Shown: positions 1-6,442 of the stretch, one piece after another | Position numbering within the stretch: the stretch's first letter is position 1 | Layout: each line of letters starts with the position of its first letter | Assembly: GCA_024643705.1 (NCBI GenBank) | Contig: JAHEML010000140.1 | Location: 1-7,866, forward strand | Direction of reading: 5' to 3' | From: Caldilineaceae bacterium | Lineage (GTDB): Bacteria > Chloroflexota > Anaerolineae > Caldilineales > Caldilineaceae | DNA length: 7,866 nt | Translations under genes and position numbers: made by a program | The notes under the pieces: model-generated | Seen by the model: the letters and a program-made list of their open reading frames with translations, nothing else | Database searches by the model: none | What the model was told of the DNA's origin: nothing

Positions 1-1
1 G

Positions 2-3000
2 TCCAGCCTGACGGTCAGCGGTGCGGCACCGGTCAGCCCCTACGCCATTTCCAGCCAGCACCGCTTTGATCAAGAAGTGGAGGCCGCGCTGGAACTTCAG
101 GCCGACGTAGTCTATCCCATTGTGGATCCCTATGCTTCCAACCTGGAACTCTTTATCCCCTTCGAGGATGGCCCAGGGAGCATGAGCGCAGAAAACTACA
201 TCGAATATCCCAATACGTTTGATTTTGATCCGGACATGGATGGCAACTGCCTGTCGCCAGACGCCTGCCCCACTTTTGGCCTGCGAGGCCAGGTAGATCG
301 GGCGGCCTACTTTGACGGACGAGATGATTTCCTCTATGTGCCCCAGGTGCCCCGAACCGATGGCATCTATCCTGTCTATACCATTGCTGGCTGGGTCAAT
401 GCAGAGGAAGGCACCATTCTGCAACTGTTCCGCTTCTATTCCACCTGGACACTGACCATGGACGGCTTTGATATGTCGGGCAACAGTTCTACCAGCGACC
501 CGAAGTCGATTGACTTTGAGCTGCCCCGCAAAGAGTGGTTTCATCTGGTGTTGACCGTCGATGCTGCCAGCCAGATCGTTCATATCTACGTCAACGGGGT
601 CGAAATTGCCAGCGGCTCTGGGACGCTACCGACATTTACCGATCCCGGGGGTGCCGGTATCGAGGTCTATCTTGGTGGAAACTACCGGGGACAGAATTAC
701 ATGGAAGGCTATCTGGACGATCTGCGCATCTACAGCGTGGCCTTCGACGCCAACGATGCCGCCAACCTTTATGCCATCTCGGCCCCGCTCATGCGTTTTG
801 AGTTTGACGAGGACAAAGGAGCGGGGCTCTTTACCGACAATTCGGTCAATCAGTATGTGGGATATCCCCAAAGCATTACAGCGGAGGTGGACGGAGAGAC
901 CCTCACCCAACCGAATCCCGCCCCTGGGCCATCCGGCCGTATTGGCAACGGCATTGTGCTGGATGGAACTGGCTATGTGGACGTTGACGCCCCGGATGTG
1001 GCATCCCTGACGGATAGCTTCACGGTCATGGGCTGGGTCAAACCATCTGACCTGGGCTCTTACCAACATATCTTTAGCCCAAGCCGGGAAAATAGTGACA
1101 ACGGCTGGTCTTTCTTGATGCGGGATGCCCGTCTTGGGTTCTCGGCCTTTGGCGTTAGGAGCTACTACACGGCTGATGGCCTGCTGCAGAACGATCGTTG
1201 GCAGCACGTGGCAGTTGTGTTTGATAGCACCTACAACGCCACTTTCTACATCGACGGGGAGACTGTAGGCACCGTGAGCGGGTCAACCCCTGTCAATGCC
1301 AATCTGGATGACGTCATGCGTATCGGGGCAACCAGTCCTGGCGGCAGTAGCAATATCCGAGCACCTTTCAAGGGCAGCATCGACGAGCTGGCAGTCTACG
1401 GCCGGGAGATGAGCGATGCTGAGATATTCGGCATCTATCTACGCGAGCTGCGCTGGTATCGGGACAAAGTCACCACCTATCTGACCATCGACACGGACAA
1501 CCCGACCATTGACCTGCTCTCGGACGCGTCCCACTGGCCGCATGGCTACAACCAGCTTGCCGTCGCCACCACAGACCCCACCTCTGCCGTCCGACTGCTG
1601 GACTTCGGCCTGAAGGGACCGGGGCAAACGACCTTCACCTGGCAGGGCGCGCCTCCGTGCGCCGAGAGTGATAGCCGGGGCGGGGTCTGGTGTCCCTATT
1701 TCGACAGCACCCAACTGGGTGGCGAAGGGGCCTACGAACTCCAGTTCCGGGCTGTGGACGCGGTGGGCAACGAGACCACCAGCCAAGTCTACACCCTCTA
1801 CGTGGACGCCACGCCCCCCACCGCTTCGGGCCAGCCTGAGTACGATGGCCGCCTGATAAATCTGACCGGCACGGGCGATCTGCGTTGGACCCTGCCCCTA
1901 TCCGGCGGGCTGAGCGATCCCGATCTGACAGGAACCGGGATCGCCGGAAGCGGTGTTGTCACCAATACCGTGCTGGTCTCTCTGATCGATCAGGCGGGCG
2001 GGGTGATCAGCGAACAGCCCCAGCCGGCCACCGTGAGCGGCGGGACGTGGTTCGTCGATTACCAACTGGACGGCGACCGCCCTTACGGTAGCTACACTAT
2101 CTTTATCTCTCTGGAAGATGCGGTTGGCAATGGCACGACCGTCTCCGTGGGCAGCCTGCGCTTTGACGAGCGCCCGCCCAGCGTGGGGCTGGATAGCCAG
2201 CAGATCGACACCGCCCAGATCATCAGCCAATCGGTGGTGATCTCCGGTATCGTGGCCGAACTGCCCAGTTGGGGTGACAACGTGGTGCTGCACCACTTTG
2301 AGGAGGAGCCGGGGGCAACGATCTTCTACAACGCGGCCAACTCCCAGTACATTACAGCGACGAATAGCACCTGCATTACTTGCCCGATTGTCGGGCAGCC
2401 CAGCCTCTTTGGCAAGGCAGTTGTTTTCGACGGCGTGGACGATTTCATCGATGTGCCCTTTGTCTTCAATCCAGCGGTGGATCCCGTCTCTGCATCTGTA
2501 TGGTTCAATGTGACCGACACGACGAGCAACCGTGTTCTCATTCAGCAATTGGACGAGAGTGGGACCGGGCGTACCTGGCTCTACGTTGTTGGGGGAAATG
2601 GCAAGCTGCAATCCAACCTGGGTGGCGTGCTGACCGGAACGACCACTGTAACACCGGGGCAATGGCACCATGCCGCCGTGATCTATGATGGCGCACTCTT
2701 GCGTCTCTATCTGGACGGACGTCTGGAGGCCAGCGCCGCGCGTTCGCCGGAGGCAACCCAAGGTGACCTGCGGATTGGAGCTGACAAAGGTGCCCAATCG
2801 GTCTTTTTAGGGGGTATAGACGAGTTTTCCCTCTACGATCGGGCATTGGATGCTAGCGAAATCTACGCCCTGGCTCAGTCAGACTTCTCCGGCACGGCAG
2901 CCGTTGACATTGCTGTCGTTGCCGATGACTTTGCCAGCGAAAACCTTGTTTCACCATCCACCGATAGTTGGTTCAGTGCTACCCTAGCCGATCCGGGAAT

Positions 3001-3928
3001 AGGGTTAACTGAGTGGAGCCATGCCATCACCGAGGAGCTTGAGGGCTTCTACGCGGTGCATCTGCGCAGTACAGACGGGTTGGGCAATCTGAGCCGGGAA
3101 AACGTGGCATGGCGGGGGCTGATCGACACAGTGCCGCCCACCGTCACCGTCGCGGCCCGGCACACCTGGTTCAACAACCTGCCAATCACCGAATACAGCT
3201 TCACCTTCGGAGATTTCATCCTGGCCGCAGACCAAAACGGCCAGCCCTGTGCCGAGGATGTTCTGGTCCTCCAGACATACGGCGAAGCCAATCTGCCCTA
3301 CACCGGTTTGCCATATGCGATGAGCGCAACCTGCCGGGTGGACGGCCACGAAGCCAACCGGAACATCACCGCCTGCGACGCCGTCGGCCACTGTACAACA
3401 GTGACGGCAATTCCGGAAGCAGTGACCCAATACCCGCTCTCTGTTATCGCCAGCGGGACGGGGAGCGGTGTAATCAGCAGCAGTCCTGCCGGTATCGACT
3501 GTGGCAGTGATTGTGTCGAGAACTATGCTGTGGGCACGGTGGTGACCTTGACAGCGTCGGCCAATTCTGGCTCCGCATTCATCGGCTGGAGTGGCGCGTG
3601 CAGTGGCTCCGGTGCCTGCTCTGTTACCATGAGCGAAGCAAGAACGATCACAGGCACATTCAGCCTGAATCCAACACCGACACCCACGCCGACACCAACG
3701 GCGACCAGGCCATCAACACCAGCTAGCACGCTGACAAGCACGCCGACACCGTTCAACACGCCGACTAGCACACCGACGCCGTCCAGCACACCGCCAAGCA
3801 CACCAACACCGACCAACACACCGACACCGTCCAGCACACCAACACCGTCCAGCACACCAACAGCACCGGAGCAGATCTACATCTATTTGCCCTATGTGGT
3901 CAAGGCTGATCCAGCGAATAGTCCATAG
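2..3928 (+). CDS. Large multi-LamG, Ig-like surface/secreted protein (5' end outside window)
   Basis: The frame is open from base 2 with no stop, so the protein starts upstream. The first in-window start-like codon (GTG at 77) has no ribosome binding site and is preceded by 25 coding codons. Numbering residues from that GTG, there are three LamG/concanavalin-A-like modules at about 23-232, 237-456 and 736-933. Each has an 'FDG/LDG...(D/Y)V' strand, a 'W.H...V.D' strand, a 'Y(I/V/L)(N/D)G' strand and an ending like 'G.(I/L)D(E/D)(L/F/R)..Y.......EI..(I/L)Y'. Ig-like spacers fill 457-735 and 934-1118, with a recurring 'DAVGN' or 'DGLGN' then 'PP' signature. Residues 1119-1196 resemble the divergent InlB B-repeat family (glycine-rich start, 'IGWSGAC', four Cys). 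Thr/Pro linker at 1198-1264, then a hydrophobic 'IYIYLPYVVKA' tail and a short end. LamG domains usually bind carbohydrate or protein ligands, so adhesion or polysaccharide binding outside the cell is inferred. No catalytic domain and no classical LPXTG or PEP-CTERM signal is visible. Domain calls are strong; the function is not known. Confidence 0.92.
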   Translation, partial: SSLTVSGAAPVSPYAISSQHRFDQEVEAALELQADVVYPIVDPYASNLELFIPFEDGPGSMSAENYIEYPNTFDFDPDMDGNCLSPDACPTFGLRGQVDRAAYFDGRDDFLYVPQVPRTDGIYPVYTIAGWVNAEEGTILQLFRFYSTWTLTMDGFDMSGNSSTSDPKSIDFELPRKEWFHLVLTVDAASQIVHIYVNGVEIASGSGTLPTFTDPGGAGIEVYLGGNYRGQNYMEGYLDDLRIYSVAFDANDAANLYAISAPLMRFEFDEDKGAGLFTDNSVNQYVGYPQSITAEVDGETLTQPNPAPGPSGRIGNGIVLDGTGYVDVDAPDVASLTDSFTVMGWVKPSDLGSYQHIFSPSRENSDNGWSFLMRDARLGFSAFGVRSYYTADGLLQNDRWQHVAVVFDSTYNATFYIDGETVGTVSGSTPVNANLDDVMRIGATSPGGSSNIRAPFKGSIDELAVYGREMSDAEIFGIYLRELRWYRDKVTTYLTIDTDNPTIDLLSDASHWPHGYNQLAVATTDPTSAVRLLDFGLKGPGQTTFTWQGAPPCAESDSRGGVWCPYFDSTQLGGEGAYELQFRAVDAVGNETTSQVYTLYVDATPPTASGQPEYDGRLINLTGTGDLRWTLPLSGGLSDPDLTGTGIAGSGVVTNTVLVSLIDQAGGVISEQPQPATVSGGTWFVDYQLDGDRPYGSYTIFISLEDAVGNGTTVSVGSLRFDERPPSVGLDSQQIDTAQIISQSVVISGIVAELPSWGDNVVLHHFEEEPGATIFYNAANSQYITATNSTCITCPIVGQPSLFGKAVVFDGVDDFIDVPFVFNPAVDPVSASVWFNVTDTTSNRVLIQQLDESGTGRTWLYVVGGNGKLQSNLGGVLTGTTTVTPGQWHHAAVIYDGALLRLYLDGRLEASAARSPEATQGDLRIGADKGAQSVFLGGIDEFSLYDRALDASEIYALAQSDFSGTAAVDIAVVADDFASENLVSPSTDSWFSATLADPGIGLTEWSHAITEELEGFYAVHLRSTDGLGNLSRENVAWRGLIDTVPPTVTVAARHTWFNNLPITEYSFTFGDFILAADQNGQPCAEDVLVLQTYGEANLPYTGLPYAMSATCRVDGHEANRNITACDAVGHCTTVTAIPEAVTQYPLSVIASGTGSGVISSSPAGIDCGSDCVENYAVGTVVTLTASANSGSAFIGWSGACSGSGACSVTMSEARTITGTFSLNPTPTPTPTPTATRPSTPASTLTSTPTPFNTPTSTPTPSSTPPSTPTPTNTPTPSSTPTPSSTPTAPEQIYIYLPYVVKADPANSP
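3668..3868 (+). repeat. Low-complexity Thr/Pro-coding tract (cell-wall-spanning type linker)
   Basis: About 200 bases of imperfect 6- and 12-base units rich in 'ccgaca', 'ccaaca' and 'ccagca' encode a Thr-Pro-Ser linker of about 67 residues between the InlB-like domain and the C-terminal tail. Such linkers are flexible, commonly glycosylated and resistant to folding, and they space domains away from the cell surface. The tract is in frame, with no stop or frameshift. Repeat-unit number is likely to vary between strains by slippage, which would change linker length in steps of two or four residues (inference). Confidence 0.85.
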
Positions 3929-3985
3929 AACCGCCCTATCTTCCAGACGGTGGACGCGCAGAACCGGGGTAGTGCGAAAATATTG

Positions 3986-4020
3986 AGTGGTTGGGCAGCT
4001 ATGCCCAACCACTTTGCTTT
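3986..4020. terminator. Bidirectional intrinsic terminator between convergent genes
   Basis: A perfect 12-bp stem (3986-3997 with 4002-4013, arm agtggttgggca) closes on a 4-base loop. On the plus strand it is followed by a T-rich tail (ttgctttt), 57 bases after the stop of the LamG protein gene. On the minus strand it follows the GH13 stop by 23 bases and is trailed by a weaker T-rich stretch (caatattttc). It is the only strong structure in the 108-bp gap between the two stops (3929-4036) and can serve both genes; it probably works better in the plus direction. Confidence 0.82.
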
Positions 4021-4036
4021 TAACAAAAAGGAGAAT

Positions 4037-5902
4037 CTAGAATTCGGGGAGGAATATGCGGCCTTGCCACGGTGCCAGCCACAAAGGATGCGCCCCAGAC
4101 TCAAAATGGCGGACCTCATCGGTCACCACCTCGCGCCACAAACCGGATCGGGGGAATTCGAGGGTTGTATGTCTGGTTTCGCTGCCAAAATTGAGGGCCA
4201 CCAGCGCCCCGTTATCAGGCCCACTGCCTGCGACGCCTGCGCTACCCCAACGCCGGTAGCGGACGAGATTGGTGGCGGCGAAATCGTCGGGCAGAAATTC
4301 GATATGCGCCCCGCCCAATGCGGGATGGCTGCGCCGAGCGTGGATCAGCCGACGCACAATACCCCAATGCCGACGGTGAAGAGGGTTGTCCAGTTTGGCC
4401 CAGTCGATGGGCAGAAAATCGACCGTGCGCGGCGTATCTTCACCAAATTCCTGGCCGGCATAAAGCATGGGCACGCCCGGCGCGCTCAACAGAGCCACCA
4501 ACCCCACCAGCCCTTTGTCCAGGGCGACCTCCAGCCAGGAATAGCTCTCCGGCTTCTGGATGTGTCGCCGGGCGTAGTATAAGATTTCGTGTACCGGGCG
4601 CACCTCGTCGTGGCTGGCCGTATAGTTGATCACCTGATCGGCTCGGGTAAATCCTTGTGCGCCATGGCCCCCAATCGCCCGCCCAATGTCCCTCTTTTCC
4701 CACTCCCAGCCCTGCTTCAGCACATCCTCCAGGGTGTGATGAAATTCCCCGTTCCAGACTGCGTCCATCTCCGTCTCGGCCACAAGTTTTGCGGCTGTCT
4801 TGGCCGGGTGGGTTCCGTCCAGGGGCCAGTATTCGCCAATCAGCAGCACATCCGGCTTGGCTTGGCGGGCAGCCCAACAAGCCGCGGCAATGCCGTGATA
4901 GGCATTGAAACCCGGCTGCATTGGCTCCCGTCTGTCGTAGTCCACACCCCCCACCCAGTCGAAGCGGAAACCGTCGATGTGATACTCTCGCAGCCAGTGA
5001 GCCATCACCGACTGAAAATAACGGGTCGTCTCCGGCACAAAGTGATCCCAATCCACCCCGCCCCACATATTCACAGCCGACGGTGTGTGATGGAAGAAAG
5101 GGTTGAGGTCTTCCAATGTCTCGCCTTTCGGCCCATACATGGGTGGGTAAATCTGGTAGTAGGGGTGATCGCCCCAGGCGTGGTTCAGCACCACATCCAG
5201 AATCACCGCCATGCCCCGCTGGTGGCAGGCGTCTACCAACCGTTTGCATTCTTCAGGCGTACCGTACACATTGGCCGGGGCAAAGTAGAAAACCGGGTTG
5301 TAGCCCCAACTGGACTGACCGGGGAATTGCTGAATAGGCATCAGCTCAACCGCATTGATGCCCAAATCGACCAGATAATCCAGCTTTGACTCCACACCAC
5401 TGAATGTACCGTAGACGGGCCGGTTGTTCTGCCAGCGCCCGCTAAAATCCCGCACACCCAGCTCGTAGATCACCAGATCGGCCAGCGGGGGCGTGTGCCA
5501 GCCTTCATCCTGCCAGGGGAAGGCCCGACGACGACGCAGGGTTTCCTCGTCGGGCAGCCATGCCCAAGGGTTGGCCCCATCCCAGCGGATTTCGGTGGCA
5601 TAGGGGTCGGCCACCCATGCATAGGATTGGTCATCCACGGCTACACAAAAACCGTAGCGGGTGGGGCCGGGATGAGAAATCGTCGTCCACCAGACGCCTG
5701 CACCGTTTGTCACCATCAGATTGGCTTGGTTGTTCCAATCGTTGAAATCGCCCACCAAGCTGACAAACGATTTGAAGGGCGCGTACATCACAAATGTGAC
5801 AGTTCCCGGTGCGATTAGGTCCGGATGACAGCCGCCGTAGAGGGGTGCAGGGAGGGGGCGGGTGGCAAGAGAAGGATCGAAAAACGAGGGGGGATTCACC
5901 AC
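4037..5902 (-). CDS. GH13 alpha-glucan enzyme with N-terminal CBM48 (branching-enzyme or alpha-amylase like)
   Basis: A 621-residue protein. An early-set/CBM48 domain lies at about 25-105, with the glycogen-binding signature GDFNDW at 51-56. A GH13 (beta/alpha)8 barrel follows from about 143 to 505: region I DVVLNH (236-241), region II GFRFD with nucleophile D315, region III IGEYW with acid/base E357, and region IV ASHDE with transition-state stabiliser D432. A beta-sandwich C domain covers about 535-621. All three catalytic carboxylates are present. There is no signal peptide, so it should act in the cytoplasm on glycogen or maltodextrin. The CBM48 and the 'SHDE' region IV resemble branching enzymes (GlgB) and trehalohydrolases (TreZ), but length and region II (D315 followed by WVGG) do not let me fix the reaction. 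Hydrolysis, debranching or branching all remain possible. It starts at GTG 5902 or GTG 5899, overlapping the stop of the upstream NTF2-like gene. The next Met (residue 39) would cut into the CBM48. Confidence 0.93.
   Translation of the reverse strand: MVNPPSFFDPSLATRPLPAPLYGGCHPDLIAPGTVTFVMYAPFKSFVSLVGDFNDWNNQANLMVTNGAGVWWTTISHPGPTRYGFCVAVDDQSYAWVADPYATEIRWDGANPWAWLPDEETLRRRRAFPWQDEGWHTPPLADLVIYELGVRDFSGRWQNNRPVYGTFSGVESKLDYLVDLGINAVELMPIQQFPGQSSWGYNPVFYFAPANVYGTPEECKRLVDACHQRGMAVILDVVLNHAWGDHPYYQIYPPMYGPKGETLEDLNPFFHHTPSAVNMWGGVDWDHFVPETTRYFQSVMAHWLREYHIDGFRFDWVGGVDYDRREPMQPGFNAYHGIAAACWAARQAKPDVLLIGEYWPLDGTHPAKTAAKLVAETEMDAVWNGEFHHTLEDVLKQGWEWEKRDIGRAIGGHGAQGFTRADQVINYTASHDEVRPVHEILYYARRHIQKPESYSWLEVALDKGLVGLVALLSAPGVPMLYAGQEFGEDTPRTVDFLPIDWAKLDNPLHRRHWGIVRRLIHARRSHPALGGAHIEFLPDDFAATNLVRYRRWGSAGVAGSGPDNGALVALNFGSETRHTTLEFPRSGLWREVVTDEVRHFESGAHPLWLAPWQGRIFLPEF
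5896..5902 (-). promoter_or_regulatory. Stop/start overlap coupling NTF2-like and GH13 translation
   Basis: Read on the minus strand, this is GTGGTGA: the TGA ends the NTF2-like gene, and either GTG can start the GH13 gene, in another frame. The overlap is 7 bases if the first GTG is used and 4 bases (GTGA) if the second is. No clear Shine-Dalgarno sequence precedes it, which fits translational coupling by ribosomes finishing the upstream gene. Confidence 0.7.
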
Positions 5903-6300
5903 GGATCAAAACAGTCGTAGTTACGCTGGGCAGCAATCTTGCCCTCTCGAAATTCCAGAATAACGGCAAAGCGTGCCCTCATCGCATCACCAACATCCAA
6001 AGTACCTAGCGCAATAGCCAATGTACCACTCCAGCTTACCTCTAATAGTGCCTGAGAGCCATGGGCAAAGCTGTTCTGAACTTCGAAACGCTGGGCAGAG
6101 ATCACCCGTTTGCCACGCAACGCGCCGTCCAATATCTCGGCCAGCCCCCTGCGTGCGCCATTGGGGAACAATCGGTTGGGAAATTCCTGTTGCACGACAT
6201 CCGGCGTAAAAAACGCGGCCAACTCGTCTCCGACCGCGCCAGACTCTAGTGCAGCCAGATACCGAAAGGCATTTTCCAAATTCACCTGTTCACTTGACAT
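5896..6300 (-). CDS. NTF2/SnoaL-like small protein
   Basis: A 134-residue protein that fits the NTF2-like superfamily (SnoaL-like group) in length and pattern. It opens with an amphipathic helix (NAFRYLAALESG), then a helix with 'AAFFTPDVVQQEFPN' (28-42), a polar segment (GARRGLAEI), and four alternating beta strands such as 'ALLEVSWSGTLAI' and 'RARFAVILEFREGKI'. It ends in RNYDCFDPW. NTF2-like cone folds form a pocket used by some members as enzymes (ketosteroid isomerase, polyketide cyclase, limonene epoxide hydrolase) and by others only for binding. I cannot assign a substrate. It has no signal peptide or membrane segment. It is the first gene of a two-gene unit with the GH13 enzyme and sits downstream of the icd terminator, so it needs its own promoter in the 6301-6344 region, where I see no convincing -35/-10 pair. 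The ATG at 6300 has only a weak, distant purine stretch (cagg) upstream. The family call is good; the role is unknown. Confidence 0.85.
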   Translation of the reverse strand: MSSEQVNLENAFRYLAALESGAVGDELAAFFTPDVVQQEFPNRLFPNGARRGLAEILDGALRGKRVISAQRFEVQNSFAHGSQALLEVSWSGTLAIALGTLDVGDAMRARFAVILEFREGKIAAQRNYDCFDPW

Positions 6301-6344
6301 CCAATAAATACCTGATTCTTGGTATGAAATATCCCATTGGTTCT

Positions 6345-6394
6345 AAAAAAACGTGAAACGTGAGATGGGCCAAACAATCTCACGTTTCACGTTT
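6345..6394 (-). terminator. Intrinsic terminator of icd built from heptamer repeats
   Basis: A perfect 18-bp inverted repeat (6349-6366 with 6377-6394) with a 10-base loop. In the minus-strand transcript it is followed by a run of seven U (A-run 6345-6351 on the plus strand; its last three bases can also pair in the stem). It begins 43 bases beyond the icd stop and separates icd from the NTF2-like/GH13 unit. The stem itself is made of 7-base units (acgtgaa, acgtgag). On the plus strand the arm is not followed by a T-run, so termination should act mainly on icd transcription. Confidence 0.87.
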
Positions 6395-6398
6395 CACA
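6351..6398. repeat. Heptanucleotide tandem repeats in inverted arrangement (icd 3' side)
   Basis: Left part: acgtgaa, acgtgag (6351-6364). Right part: tctcacg, tttcacg, tttcaca (6378-6398), the reverse complement family of the left. Units are exactly 7 bases apart. The type resembles the short tandemly repeated repetitive (STRR) heptanucleotides known from filamentous cyanobacteria. A similar heptamer structure is found upstream of icd at 7742-7818. Confidence 0.75.
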
Positions 6399-6402
6399 TC
6401 TT

Positions 6403-6421
6403 CGCAAACTGGCAGCTTGCG
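6403..6421 (-). other. Small hairpin just behind icd stop codon
   Basis: In the minus-strand RNA the ends of this stretch pair over 8 positions (one G-U) around a three-base loop, 15 bases after the icd stop codon. No U-run follows, so it is not a terminator by itself. It might protect the mRNA 3' end or help the following terminator. Short enough to be chance. Confidence 0.3.
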
Positions 6422-6442
6422 CTACATAGTCTTGCGTTACAT
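6416..6442 (-). repeat. 15-base-offset direct repeat over the icd stop codon
   Basis: cttgcgctacat (6416-6427) and cttgcgttacat (6431-6442) match at 11 of 12 bases, 15 bases apart. The copy at 6431-6442 contains the last Met codon and the TAA stop of icd. Because 15 is a multiple of three, the other copy places ATG-TAG in the same frame behind the TAA, giving a second in-frame stop. It looks like a small tandem duplication at the gene end. Confidence 0.6.

Noticed and set aside
77..79. GTG at 77 as the true start of the LamG protein
   Set aside because: The frame is open without a stop back to base 2, there is no ribosome binding site, and the protein would lack the export signal expected of such a surface protein.
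1898..2797. 299-codon open frame on the minus strand inside the LamG protein gene
   Set aside because: It lies wholly opposite a gene with clear domains, its translation resembles no family, and other antisense frames of the same kind occur throughout this GC-rich window.
3950..4582. 210-codon plus-strand frame beginning between the convergent genes
   Set aside because: It runs through the terminator hairpin and then opposite the GH13 C-domain; the translation has no family features.
4589..5389. 266-codon open frame on the plus strand opposite the GH13 gene
   Set aside because: It overlaps the catalytic core of a clear GH13 enzyme on the other strand and shows no recognisable domain.
6301..6344. 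Promoter for the NTF2-like/GH13 unit
   Set aside because: AT-rich and in the right place, but no -35/-10 pair with proper spacing could be picked with confidence.
6351..6398. Possible CRISPR-like repeats
   Set aside because: Units are only 7 bases with no spacers and no cas genes nearby; they fit short tandem repeats and a terminator stem.
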